Source of the DNA: Bacteroidota bacterium
Lineage (GTDB): Bacteria; Bacteroidota; Bacteroidia; Bacteroidales; Prolixibacteraceae
Length of the DNA: 64,000 nucleotides
Assembly (NCBI GenBank): GCA_024278975.1
Contig: JAJRSD010000016.1
Span: forward strand, 1-64,000
Reading direction: 5' to 3'
Positions 46,010 to 54,242 of this stretch are shown piece after piece; within the stretch, counting starts at the first letter, position 1, and each line of letters starts with the position of its first letter. The notes beneath the pieces are model-generated. The model did no database searches, was not told the origin of the DNA, and saw nothing but the letters and a program-made list of their open reading frames with translations. Position numbers and translations under genes: made by a program.

Positions 46010-47677
46010 ATGAGTACAAAATACACTATCGGATTAGATTACGGAACCGACTCGGTGCGGTCGTTAATTGTAAATGTTGAAACCGGTGAAGAAGTGGCAA
46101 GTGCAGTTTATAACTACCCGCGCTGGCAAAAAGGTGAGTATTGCGATGCACCTAATAATCAGTTTCGCCAACACCCGAAAGATTATTTGGAGGGGTTGGA
46201 ATTCACAATTGTAGAAGCATTAAAACAAGCGCCTGCCGGAGTTGCCGAAAATGTGGTTGGAATTTCGGTCGATACAACCGGTTCAACTCCAGTTGCAGTT
46301 GACGAAAAGGGTACACCGCTTTCGTTAACAGCAGGTTTCGAGGAAAACCCAAATGCCATGTTTGTTCTGTGGAAAGACCATACCGGAGTAAAAGAGGCTG
46401 ACGAAATTAATGAGCTTTCACGAAAATGGCAAGTAGATTATACAAAGTTCGAAGGCGGAATTTATTCGTCAGAATGGTTTTGGGCAAAAGTGTTGCACGT
46501 TGTTCGCGAAGATGCCGGAGTGTTGCGTGCGGCCTATTCGTGGGTAGAACATTGCGACTGGATTCCGGCGCTTTTAACCGGTAATACAAACCCGAAAACA
46601 TTGAAACGCAGTCGTTGTGCCGCCGGGCATAAAGCAATGTGGCACGAAGCTTTTGGAGGTTTGCCATCGGAAGAGTTTTTGGTTAAACTCGACCCGTTAT
46701 TAAGTGGATTACGCGATAGATTATTTAAGGAAACTTTTACTTGCGATATTTCAGCCGGAAAATTGACTCCGGAATGGGCGGCAAAACTGGGACTTTCGAC
46801 TGATGTAGTTGTTGGGGTTGGCGCGTTTGATGCTCATCTTGGTGCTGTGGGTGCCGAAATTGAACCTTATTATGTTTCAAAAGTAATGGGAACTTCAACC
46901 TGCGATATGTTAATTGTGCCCACTGATGAAGTTGGCGACAACTTGGTTTCAGGAATTTGCGGGCAAGTCGATGGTTCAATCGTTCCCGGAATGATGGGAC
47001 TGGAGGCCGGACAATCTGCTTTTGGCGATATTTACGCATGGTTTAAAAAAGTTTTGGAGTGGCCTCTTCAAAATATTCTAACTGAAAGTGAGTTGATTGA
47101 CGAAGCAACAAAACAGAAACTGATTGAAGAGACATCGGACAAAATAATTGCAAAACTTAGCGATGAGGCAGCAAAAATCCCCATTGCCGAAAGTGGAATT
47201 GTGGCACTCGACTGGATGAATGGCCGGCGCACACCCGATGCAAATCAATCGTTAAAAGGTGCAATTGCCGGACTAAATCTTGGTTCCGATGCACCGCGTA
47301 TTTTCCGTGCTCTGGTAGAGGCAACTGCATTTGGCTCGAAAGCTATTAACGACCGTTTTATTGCTGAAGGAGTTAGAATTGACGGAGTGATTGCTTTGGG
47401 AGGAGTGGCAAAAAAATCGCCACTGGTTATGCAAATTGTTGCCGATGTTTTGGACATGCCAATAAAAGTTGCCCGCTCGGAGCAGGCTTGTGCATTGGGA
47501 ACTGCAATGGCGGCAGCAGTTGTTGCCGGTGTTTATCCGAACACTGCCGAAGCACAGAAAAAAATGGGCGGCGGCATTGAAAAGGAATATCATCCAATTC
47601 CTGAAAATGTGGAGAAATACAAAGTTCTTTACGAAAAGTATAAGAAATTTGGAAAGTTTGTCGAGTTCGACTTTTAA
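46010..47677 (+). CDS. araB: Ribulokinase
   Basis: This 555-residue FGGY-family kinase phosphorylates L-ribulose to L-ribulose-5-phosphate. It opens IGLDYGTDSVRSLIVNVETGEE and includes the AraB-typical TGSTPVAVDE, NAMFVLWKDHT, SRCAAGHKAMWH, GAFDAHLGAVGAE and GTSTCDM, with the C-terminal ATP-binding motif GGVAKKSPL. The length fits AraB. Isomerase and epimerase genes (araA, araD) are not in the window, so the arabinose pathway must be completed elsewhere. A strong terminator hairpin follows. Confidence 0.95.
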   Translation: MSTKYTIGLDYGTDSVRSLIVNVETGEEVASAVYNYPRWQKGEYCDAPNNQFRQHPKDYLEGLEFTIVEALKQAPAGVAENVVGISVDTTGSTPVAVDEKGTPLSLTAGFEENPNAMFVLWKDHTGVKEADEINELSRKWQVDYTKFEGGIYSSEWFWAKVLHVVREDAGVLRAAYSWVEHCDWIPALLTGNTNPKTLKRSRCAAGHKAMWHEAFGGLPSEEFLVKLDPLLSGLRDRLFKETFTCDISAGKLTPEWAAKLGLSTDVVVGVGAFDAHLGAVGAEIEPYYVSKVMGTSTCDMLIVPTDEVGDNLVSGICGQVDGSIVPGMMGLEAGQSAFGDIYAWFKKVLEWPLQNILTESELIDEATKQKLIEETSDKIIAKLSDEAAKIPIAESGIVALDWMNGRRTPDANQSLKGAIAGLNLGSDAPRIFRALVEATAFGSKAINDRFIAEGVRIDGVIALGGVAKKSPLVMQIVADVLDMPIKVARSEQACALGTAMAAAVVAGVYPNTAEAQKKMGGGIEKEYHPIPENVEKYKVLYEKYKKFGKFVEFDF

Positions 47678-47682
47678 TTTTT

Positions 47683-47718
47683 AAGGATTCCATCTTTTTA
47701 AGAAGAGATGGAATCCTT
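47683..47718. terminator. Terminator between araB and ndk
   Basis: A long perfect stem (AAGGATTCCATCT ... AGATGGAATCCTT) lies between convergent genes. Confidence 0.85.
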
Positions 47719-47786
47719 AGTATTATTGAATATGCTAGCTAATGTAAATCATTTTTTTCTTAGCGCATTGGCAAGAGTCCTAAAAT

Positions 47787-48206
47787 TTAAAACCTCTCCA
47801 TTTTAGAGAAGAAGAAGTCAGCTTCAATATTTGCGTTATCATCGCTGTCGGAACCATGTACAGCGTTTTGTTGCAGGTTGGTTGCATACAATTTCCTGAT
47901 AGTTCCGTCAGCCGCATTTTCAGGATTAGTTGCACCAATTAAAGTACGGTAATCTTCAACGGCATTCTCCTTTTCGAGCAGTGCGGCAATAATAGGTCCC
48001 GAACTCATAAACTCTACAAGTTCTCCGTAAAATGGTCGCGCTTTATGGACAGCATAAAACTCACCCGCCAATTCGGGTGTTAAACGAGTTAATTTCATCG
48101 CCTTAATTACAAACCCTGCTTCGTTTATCATTTTCAAAATAGCTCCGGCACTGTTGTTTTTAAAAGCCGTAGGCTTTATCATTGTAAAAGTTAAATTCCC
48201 ATTCAT
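47787..48206 (-). CDS. ndk: Nucleoside diphosphate kinase
   Basis: This 139-residue enzyme balances NTP pools. It has the phospho-histidine H117 in NAVHGSDS, the opening [10 protein letters not shown], and [15 protein letters not shown]. It is divergent from the DHH phosphoesterase gene. Confidence 0.97.
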   Translation of the reverse strand: MNGNLTFTMIKPTAFKNNSAGAILKMINEAGFVIKAMKLTRLTPELAGEFYAVHKARPFYGELVEFMSSGPIIAALLEKENAVEDYRTLIGATNPENAADGTIRKLYATNLQQNAVHGSDSDDNANIEADFFFSKMERF

Positions 48207-48268
48207 ATTATATAATTTAATAAATGTTATTATTCCACAATATTATAAAAAATTGGATTATTATGACC

Positions 48269-48298
48269 TTGCTCCCTTAACAGATTTAGTATATTTGC
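48269..48298 (+). promoter_or_regulatory. Putative promoter of the DHH-FKBP operon
   Basis: CTTG at 48269-48272, an 18-base spacer and TATATTTG at 48291-48298 precede the TTG start at 48320 by 21 bases. Confidence 0.5.
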
Positions 48299-48319
48299 GA
48301 ATTAAAATTTTTAACTATT

Positions 48320-49354
48320 TTGAAAAACACTGAAATAGAGATTATTACATCGGTTAAGCACGTTCTGGCAGAGGATAAATTGAATATTGTAATTGTACCA
48401 CACGAAAGTCCGGATGGCGATGCAATTGGTTCTGCAATTGGTTTGGCCGAAATATTAACAGATTACGGACACAGCGTAAATATTGTTACACCAAACGACT
48501 ATCCCGATTTCCTGAAATGGTTTGCATCTGAAGTCAATATAATTAACTACTATGACGATAAAAAATCGGGAAAAGCAGTAATTAAAAATGCTGATGTTTT
48601 GGTTACTGTAGATTTTAACGAAGCGAGTCGTGCCGGAAAACTTGAGAAAAAGTTGTTGAAGTTTAGTAAAACAAAAATCTTAATCGACCATCATCCGTAT
48701 CCCACAAACTTTTGCGATTATATGATTTCCGAACCTCAGTATAGTTCAACTGCGGAATTAATTTTCGATGTTGTTAATCAAATTGGGTTGGGCGATAATA
48801 TCACTCAAAATGCAGCAGAAGCTTTATATACCGGTATTTTAACCGATACCGGAGCATTTAATCATAACACCTCTCGACCAAATACTTTTAAGGTAGTTTC
48901 AGAATTAATGAAATTTGGAATAGATACAGAAAAAATTCAATCGGGTGTTTACCATAACTTTTCAGCCAACAGAATGAAACTGCTTGGTTACTGCTTGAAC
49001 GAAAAAATGGTTGTTTATCCTGAATATCGTTCCGCTGTTATTACTATTTCGAAAGAAGAACTCGAACGGTTTGATTTTAAACCGGGCGATACAGAAGGTT
49101 TTGTAAATTATCCGCTATCAATAAAAAACATTGTTTTTAGTGTGTTGTTTATAGAAAAAGAGAAACTGGTAAAAGCATCATTCCGCTCGAAAGGTAATTT
49201 TGCAACAAACCAATTTGCAAAAGAACATTTCAATGGAGGCGGTCATTTGAATGCTTCGGGTGGCGAATCGAAACTTACATTAAAAGAAACTTTTAACAAG
49301 TTCACGCAACTTTTACCGGAGTTTAAGCATCAGTTATTGGAGACAGTAATTTAA
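48320..49354 (+). CDS. nrnA: DHH/DHHA1 phosphoesterase (NrnA-like nanoRNase/pAp phosphatase)
   Basis: The product is 344 residues. Metal-binding motifs are HESPDGDAIGSAIGL (H28, D32, D34), VTVDFNE (D98) and IDHHPYP (D123, H124, H125). The DHHA1 end has GGGHLNASGG. NrnA-type enzymes degrade short RNA oligonucleotides and dephosphorylate pAp. The start is TTG; no closer ATG fits the conserved N-terminus. The stop overlaps the next gene by one base, so it is translationally coupled to two FKBP lipoproteins. Confidence 0.92.
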   Translation: MKNTEIEIITSVKHVLAEDKLNIVIVPHESPDGDAIGSAIGLAEILTDYGHSVNIVTPNDYPDFLKWFASEVNIINYYDDKKSGKAVIKNADVLVTVDFNEASRAGKLEKKLLKFSKTKILIDHHPYPTNFCDYMISEPQYSSTAELIFDVVNQIGLGDNITQNAAEALYTGILTDTGAFNHNTSRPNTFKVVSELMKFGIDTEKIQSGVYHNFSANRMKLLGYCLNEKMVVYPEYRSAVITISKEELERFDFKPGDTEGFVNYPLSIKNIVFSVLFIEKEKLVKASFRSKGNFATNQFAKEHFNGGGHLNASGGESKLTLKETFNKFTQLLPEFKHQLLETVI

Positions 49355-49872
49355 TGAGTGTTAATATGAAAAAAGTAGCTTTAAAGTTTTTTACAGGAAT
49401 ATTGTTGATTGCATCTCTTACGTCGTGTTTAGGGTTTGCTGATGAGCCAGTTGTATCTTCTCAACGAGCTGAGCAGGCAGAGTTATCGGCTTATTTAAAA
49501 ACTTTAACTGAGAATGGAAATGATATCGACACGACCGATTCCGGGATTTATTATATAAAGCTCGAAGAGGGCGAGGGAGAATTCCCAAAAGCAGGAGATA
49601 CATTAGAGGTTGGCTATGTTGGATATTTTGTCGATAAAACACTGTTCGATGCCTCGGATAAATATGAAGAAAATGGCACATTTGAATTTGTTTTGGAAAA
49701 CCCTCCTAATATTACGGGCTGGGATAAGGGAATGAAACTAATAAACAAAAATGCTAAAGTTCAGTTAATAATACCGTCGCAATTTGCATACGGAAGTACA
49801 GGGTCGGGTGATATTCCGCCGTATAAAACATTAATTTTTGTGGTAAAAATGATAGATATAAAACATTTGTAA
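49354..49872 (+). CDS. FKBP-type peptidyl-prolyl isomerase lipoprotein 1
   Basis: This 172-residue lipoprotein has lipobox SLTSC (Cys at about 25). An FKBP fold follows (AGDTLEVGYVGYFVDKTLFDASD ... PNITGWDKGMKLINKNAKVQLIIPSQFAYGSTGSGDIPPYKTLIF). It should speed proline isomerisation during folding at the envelope. The ATG overlaps the upstream stop; a second ATG four codons on is an alternative start. In Flavobacteria, related GldI lipoproteins sit in the same neighbourhood and support gliding, but that role is not shown here. Confidence 0.92.
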   Translation: MSVNMKKVALKFFTGILLIASLTSCLGFADEPVVSSQRAEQAELSAYLKTLTENGNDIDTTDSGIYYIKLEEGEGEFPKAGDTLEVGYVGYFVDKTLFDASDKYEENGTFEFVLENPPNITGWDKGMKLINKNAKVQLIIPSQFAYGSTGSGDIPPYKTLIFVVKMIDIKHL

Positions 49873-49901
49873 TAAAGTTGATTTAAAATTTAGATAAATA
49901 T

Positions 49902-50399
49902 ATGAAACGTTTTTTAACAGGATTGATTTTAATAATAGTAGCAGTTGCTTTTTTTGCATGTGGCGATGACAATAGTTTAGAAAAGTTACGAGAAAATGAG
50001 TTAGCAAAATTAGATGTGTTTATCGAAGAACATTACCCCGATTCCGTTGCCAAAGCATCAGGATTGTACTATATAGAAGCAATTAAAGGTGAAGGTGATT
50101 CGTTGAAACCCGGCGATAGAGTTCAGATTTTTTATGCTACATGGACAATCGATAGTATTTTAGTAGATGAAAGTGAAGGATATACAATTGGGCACCGGTT
50201 TGAGCCGCTGGAATTTATTGTGGGCACAGGAGGTGTAATTAAAGGATTGGACGAGGCCGCAACTTATATGCAGTTAAATACAAAATCAAACCTTGTACTT
50301 CCCTCCGAAGTTGCATACGGACAAAATGGAAGTGGTGCAATTCCAGGATTTACAACCCTGCTAATGGAAGTTGAAGTGTATAAAGTCTATCCGTTTTAA
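49902..50399 (+). CDS. FKBP-type peptidyl-prolyl isomerase lipoprotein 2
   Basis: This 165-residue lipoprotein has lipobox AFFAC (Cys at 20) and a second, diverged FKBP domain (PGDRVQIFYATW ... VIKGLDEAATYMQLNTKSNLVLPSEVAYGQNGSGAIPGFTTLLM). It is a likely paralogue of the gene just upstream (29-base gap) and belongs to the same operon. Confidence 0.92.
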   Translation: MKRFLTGLILIIVAVAFFACGDDNSLEKLRENELAKLDVFIEEHYPDSVAKASGLYYIEAIKGEGDSLKPGDRVQIFYATWTIDSILVDESEGYTIGHRFEPLEFIVGTGGVIKGLDEAATYMQLNTKSNLVLPSEVAYGQNGSGAIPGFTTLLMEVEVYKVYPF

Positions 50400-50475
50400 T
50401 TTGCCCACCGAAGAAGAACAGGAAACTGTTTAACAGTTGTTATTTGGTTTTTATTGAATTGAAAAATATTCAGAT

Positions 50476-51543
50476 ATGAACAGAACTCACCTTCTAAAAA
50501 AACTACTGCCCGGTTTTATTCCTCTTTTTGTTTTTATTGCAGCCGACGAAATCTGGGGGACTAAAATAGGGTTGTTTGTTGCAATTAGCGTAGGAGTTTT
50601 AGAACTGCTTTACATTGGATTTAAAGAGAAACGTTTCGATAAATTTATTCTCTTCGACACGTTACTTTTAGTTGTTCTGGGTGCTGTTTCTATTCTTTTG
50701 GATAACGATATTTTTTTCAAACTAAAACCCGGTTTAATCGAACTAATCTTGGTTGCAGTCCTTGCAATTTCGGCATTTTCTAAAGTAAATATTATTGGTT
50801 TAATGGGGCAGCGATACCTGAAAGATGTATCGTTTAATAATGTGCAAATGACTCAGATGCGCAAAAGCATGAAATACCTTTTTTTTATTTTTGCCGGTCA
50901 TACAATTTTAGTTTTCTATGCAACTTTTTTTATGAGTAAAGGTGCGTGGGCATTTATAAGCGGAGGATTATTCTATATTTTGTTCGGCGCATATTTTTTG
51001 TTCGAATTGTACCGCCAGCGAAAAAAACAAAAAGAGTTGGCCGGCGAAGAGTGGGTCCCATTAGTTGATGAAAAAGGAAAGGTTATTGGGCAGGCTCCCC
51101 GTAGCGAGGTTCATAACGGGAGTAAGTTGTTGCATCCTGTAGTTCATTTACATGTAATAAACCGTAACAAAGCAATACTATTACAAAAACGACCGATAAC
51201 AAAAGATATTCAGCCCGGAAGATGGGACACTGCGGTTGGCGGTCATATTTCGGCGGGAGAAACTTTGGAGCAGGCTCTTAAAAAGGAGGCATTCGAAGAA
51301 ATTGGATTGGAGAACTTTTCAGCTAAGTTACATAAAGCGTATAAATGGGAGTCGGATGTTGAAATGGAATTTATTTATATGTTCATTACTTTCGATTATA
51401 AAAATTACCGTGTTCATTCCGATGAAGTGGAAGAGGCTCGTTTCTGGACAAGGAAACAGATTGAAAATAGTTTGGGTGAAGGTGTTTTTACTCCCAATTT
51501 CGAATCGGAGTTTTTACTCTTGAGACGAATGAAGTTATTGTAA
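50476..51543 (+). CDS. YciB-like membrane domain fused to a Nudix hydrolase
   Basis: The product is 355 residues. Residues 1-185 form several membrane helices with the look of septation-associated YciB/IspZ (LLPGFIPLFVFIAADEIWGTKIGLFVAI, plus a C-terminal helix LFYILFGAYFLFELY). Residues about 192-355 are a cytoplasmic Nudix domain with the box GGHISAGETLEQALKKEAFEEIGLE; Lys replaces the usual Arg of REUXEE. The Nudix part resembles the Idi-like/YfcD group. Linking a hydrolase to a membrane module suggests work on a membrane-associated or exported nucleotide compound. The substrate is unknown. Confidence 0.87.
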   Translation: MNRTHLLKKLLPGFIPLFVFIAADEIWGTKIGLFVAISVGVLELLYIGFKEKRFDKFILFDTLLLVVLGAVSILLDNDIFFKLKPGLIELILVAVLAISAFSKVNIIGLMGQRYLKDVSFNNVQMTQMRKSMKYLFFIFAGHTILVFYATFFMSKGAWAFISGGLFYILFGAYFLFELYRQRKKQKELAGEEWVPLVDEKGKVIGQAPRSEVHNGSKLLHPVVHLHVINRNKAILLQKRPITKDIQPGRWDTAVGGHISAGETLEQALKKEAFEEIGLENFSAKLHKAYKWESDVEMEFIYMFITFDYKNYRVHSDEVEEARFWTRKQIENSLGEGVFTPNFESEFLLLRRMKLL

Positions 51544-51544
51544 A

Positions 51545-51600
51545 ATCCATCAAGCGGTTCTAAACCTACCCATCTAGCGGTTAAAACCGCTTGATGGGTA
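51545..51600. repeat. REP elements downstream of the RAYT gene
   Basis: A half unit (CCATCAAGCGGTTC, from 51547) and a full hairpin (51567-51600: TACCCATC, AGCGGTT, then AACCGCT, GATGGGTA) lie between the Nudix and RAYT genes. They match the array at 52272-52418. Confidence 0.88.
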
Positions 51601-51605
51601 GTAAT

Positions 51606-52229
51606 TCAGAACAATTTCTTCTGCAACTCCTCCTGTACTAAAAAGTCAGATTGTTCCTTAAAACTATCAAAATCCAGTTCTATAATTTGGTAGGCTAATT
51701 CCTTTTGTGTCAATTTCCCGTTTCTAATATTGGCATAATCCCGGAATGAAGAAAACTCCCAATCTTCAAGCTGAGAAACCAGCCCTGCAATAACCGGATT
51801 TTGATGAATATAAAGAAAACAAACGGTCGCGTAATCAGCCTGATTACCCGTCAAACGATTTGAACCGCTGGACGGGTAATATTCCTCGTTTAGCATTTTA
51901 GCCTTCGTTTTATGGGCAAATAAACTTTCTCGTCTTCCTTCCTGTTTGTTTATTGCCTGGGTATAGCTACTTAATAGTGTCCCAATGTTTTTAGCCAATA
52001 GCTGTAAATCTGGTCTATGTTTCTCCGAAACAATACTGCAACTTTTCTCCGTCGCCTCTATTAATAAATGAAAATGGTTGGGCATTAGTACCCACGCTAA
52101 AATATTACAGACAGGATAAACCAATTTCTTGATTTTATTCAGAAAAAAAATATAGTTCTCTTTTGAATAAAATATGGTTTCGTTTGAACGGTTGTAAATG
52201 TGGTAGATTGCGTTGGGTTCGAAATTCAT
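51606..52229 (-). CDS. REP-associated tyrosine transposase (RAYT)
   Basis: This 207-residue Y1 HUH nuclease of the TnpA-REP group has the HUH motif H52-F-H54 (MPNHFHLL), the N-terminal strand AIYHIYNRS, and the tyrosine helix FLYIHQNPVIAGLV with Y140. I chose the ATG at 52229; the frame extends to 52301, but those codons are REP sequence. REP hairpins flank it on both sides, as expected for an enzyme that binds and cuts its own REPs. Residues about 118-131 (PSSGSNRLTGNQ region) are encoded by a REP-like palindrome inside the gene. Confidence 0.93.
   Translation of the reverse strand: MNFEPNAIYHIYNRSNETIFYSKENYIFFLNKIKKLVYPVCNILAWVLMPNHFHLLIEATEKSCSIVSEKHRPDLQLLAKNIGTLLSSYTQAINKQEGRRESLFAHKTKAKMLNEEYYPSSGSNRLTGNQADYATVCFLYIHQNPVIAGLVSQLEDWEFSSFRDYANIRNGKLTQKELAYQIIELDFDSFKEQSDFLVQEELQKKLF
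51843..51880. repeat. REP-like palindrome inside the RAYT gene
   Basis: ATTACCCGTC ... GACGGGTAAT encloses a diverged CGATT/AACCGC core. It is a recognisable variant of the flanking TACCCATCAAGCGGTT unit and lies in frame between the HUH motif and the tyrosine helix. Confidence 0.8.
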
Positions 52230-52271
52230 TTTTGTTTTAAAGGTAAGGAAATATTTTAAACTACCCGCCAA

Positions 52272-52418
52272 ACCATCAAGCGGTTCTAACTTACCCATCA
52301 AGCGGTTTTAAACCGCTAGATGGGTACTGTTTCCTACACCCATCAAGCGGTTCTAAACCGCTATATGAGTATTGCTTCCAAACCTACCCAGCAAGCGGTT
52401 CTAACCGCTAGATGGGTA
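52272..52418. repeat. REP array upstream of the RAYT gene
   Basis: A half unit (from 52272) is followed by three full hairpins at 52292-52326, 52335-52371 and 52385-52418. Each follows CCCATCAAGCGGTT / AACCGCT(A)GATGGG. The middle one has decayed in its right arm (CTATATGAGT). Confidence 0.92.
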
Positions 52419-52422
52419 AGTT

Positions 52423-53121
52423 TCAACCAATTAAAAATATAACCGGTTGTTTATGTAAATCAGGCACTTGCTTTTTCCACTGCTCAATTGTATTTGTAAC
52501 AATAGATTCGTTTTTGCCGGTAATATTAGCAGCAATACAAAGCAGAGTTGAGGGCGAGCATGTTTTAAGCAAATCGCTTATTAACTGATTATTGCGGTAT
52601 GGTGTTTCAATAAATATTTGTGTCTGTCTGTTGTTTCTGATTCGTTTTTCCAAAGCAGAAATCTCCCGAATTCGCTCATTGGGTTTTATGGGTAAATATC
52701 CTACAAAAGCAAAGTTCTGCCCATTTAAACCCGAAGCCATTAATGCAAGTAAAATAGACGACGGACCTACAATTGGAACTACCTGAAACCCTTTTTCGTG
52801 TGCAATTCTAACAACATCGGCGCCGGGGTCGGCAACTCCCGGGCAGCCGGCTTCTGAAATCACACAAACATCAAAACCCTGTTGAATCGGGTTTAGGAAC
52901 GCGGGGAGCTCCGAACTTCGGGTCCTTTTATTTAGTTCGTAAAATGTACATTCATCAATATTAATTTCCCTGTTTACCTGTTTCATAAAACGTCTGGCAG
53001 TTCTTATATTTTCAACAATAAAATACTTTGTGTTGGTAAGAATTGGGTGAATTTGTGACGGCAAAACATTTTGCCAGTCGCCATCGCTTAAAACTGTTGG
53101 GATAAGATATAATTTTGCCAT
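52423..53121 (-). CDS. SAM-dependent methyltransferase, RsmI-like tetrapyrrole-methylase fold
   Basis: This 232-residue protein opens KLYLIPTVLSDGDW. It has the GFDVCVISEAGCPGVADPGADVV region and PIVGPSSILLALMASGLNGQNFAFVGYLP, both typical of the RsmI class that 2'-O-methylates C1402 of 16S rRNA. It is shorter and more divergent than canonical RsmI and matches a Bacteroidota paralogue group, so the rRNA site is not certain. The ATG at 53121 begins the conserved part; the frame reaches 53187 without support. Confidence 0.88.
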   Translation of the reverse strand: MAKLYLIPTVLSDGDWQNVLPSQIHPILTNTKYFIVENIRTARRFMKQVNREINIDECTFYELNKRTRSSELPAFLNPIQQGFDVCVISEAGCPGVADPGADVVRIAHEKGFQVVPIVGPSSILLALMASGLNGQNFAFVGYLPIKPNERIREISALEKRIRNNRQTQIFIETPYRNNQLISDLLKTCSPSTLLCIAANITGKNESIVTNTIEQWKKQVPDLHKQPVIFLIG

Positions 53122-53186
53122 TTTTGTTTTTTTTGTAAAAGTAAAGAATATCACTGTTTCACAACTACTTTTTTTAATTTTACACA

Positions 53187-53972
53187 ATGTTGCAAAATAA
53201 AAAATTAAAAATAGAGGCCATCTTTCTCGGAACTGGCACTTCGCAAGGTGTTCCGGTTATTGCATGTAATTGCGATGTTTGTATGTCTAATAATCTGAAA
53301 GATAAAAGATTACGCTCATCGTTATTATTGAAAATTAACGGGCATAACTTTGTTATTGATGCCGGTCCTGACTTCCGGCAGCAAATGTTACGCGAGCAGG
53401 TTAATTCACTGCGAGCCATTCTGTTAACACACGAACATGTTGACCATACTTTTGGGTTAGACGATATTCGTTCGTTTAACTGGATACAGAAACACCCGAC
53501 TGATATTTTTGCCGAAAAGCGCGTACAGGAGGCAATCAAAAATACTTTTCATTATGTTTTTGCTGATTCTAAATACCCGGGAATTCCGAAAATGAATCTT
53601 CATTTAATCGAAAACCACCCCTTTTTTATTGATGATATTGAGTTTATTCCCATTCGTTGTTATCATCATAAATTACCTGTTTACGGGTTTCGGGTTGGTG
53701 ATTTAACTTATATAACCGATACAAATTATATTGAACAAAACGAGTTGAAGAAAATAAAAGGGACACGAATTCTGATTATAAATGCCTTACGAAAGGAGAA
53801 ACATATTTCGCATTTTAGTCTGTCTGAAGCACTGGAAGTGATAAATAAAATTAAACCCGAAAAAGCTTTCTTAACTCATCTTAGCCACAGTTTGGGAAAA
53901 CACAACGATATTCAAAATGATTTGCCCGAAAATGTATTTGTTGCTTTCGACGGATTGTGCGTAAACTGTTGA
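53187..53972 (+). CDS. MBL-fold phosphodiesterase (PhnP-like)
   Basis: This 261-residue metallo-beta-lactamase-fold hydrolase has GTGTSQGVPVIACNCDVC at the N-terminus, a metal motif THEHVDH (81-87), VIDAGPDFRQQ, and later HHKLPVYGFR and THLSHSLG. The CNC..C cysteines are typical of the PhnP-related group, which cleaves cyclic phosphodiesters. It is divergent from the RsmI-like gene with a short shared promoter region. Confidence 0.92.
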   Translation: MLQNKKLKIEAIFLGTGTSQGVPVIACNCDVCMSNNLKDKRLRSSLLLKINGHNFVIDAGPDFRQQMLREQVNSLRAILLTHEHVDHTFGLDDIRSFNWIQKHPTDIFAEKRVQEAIKNTFHYVFADSKYPGIPKMNLHLIENHPFFIDDIEFIPIRCYHHKLPVYGFRVGDLTYITDTNYIEQNELKKIKGTRILIINALRKEKHISHFSLSEALEVINKIKPEKAFLTHLSHSLGKHNDIQNDLPENVFVAFDGLCVNC

Positions 53973-54031
53973 ACTACTGGTTTAGAATTCAAAAACTAAA
54001 AACTGTGATTTCCTTAAGTTTTGGGTGATGA

Positions 54032-54154
54032 GTACCCCCTGTTTCTTAATTTGCCCGGTCGAGCCGTTCAAATTGCGAAACTATCCCCCTCGCGAGGGGG
54101 ATAGTTCGAGCTTTGTTGCGAGCCTGTTGAGCAAAAAGGTTGAACAGGGGGTAC
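54032..54154. repeat. CCCCCTG palindromic element, copy B
   Basis: This 123-bp element is bounded by GTACCCCCTG and CAGGGGGTAC. A central 28-bp perfect palindrome (54079-54106) is built from AACTATCCCCCTCG and its complement. The plan is the same as at 38493-38610, with a diverged filler. Confidence 0.85.
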
Positions 54155-54242
54155 AAAATTTAAAGAAAAGAAGCTTTGAGTTTAGTTTTTAAAAACTAAA
54201 AACTGCGACTGCAACTTTCCTCACTGAGACTGCGACTTTCCT

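Noticed and set aside
46407-47693. Several long minus-strand frames across the ribulokinase gene
   Set aside because: They mirror the codon pattern of araB, contain no recognisable domain, and araB itself is complete.
52230-52301. N-terminal extension of the RAYT frame
   Set aside because: These codons lie in the REP array and have no counterpart in RAYT proteins; the ATG at 52229 begins the conserved part.
51545-52420. CRISPR array
   Set aside because: The repeats are palindromic hairpins with irregular spacing around a transposase gene and lack unique spacers of constant length; no cas genes are present.
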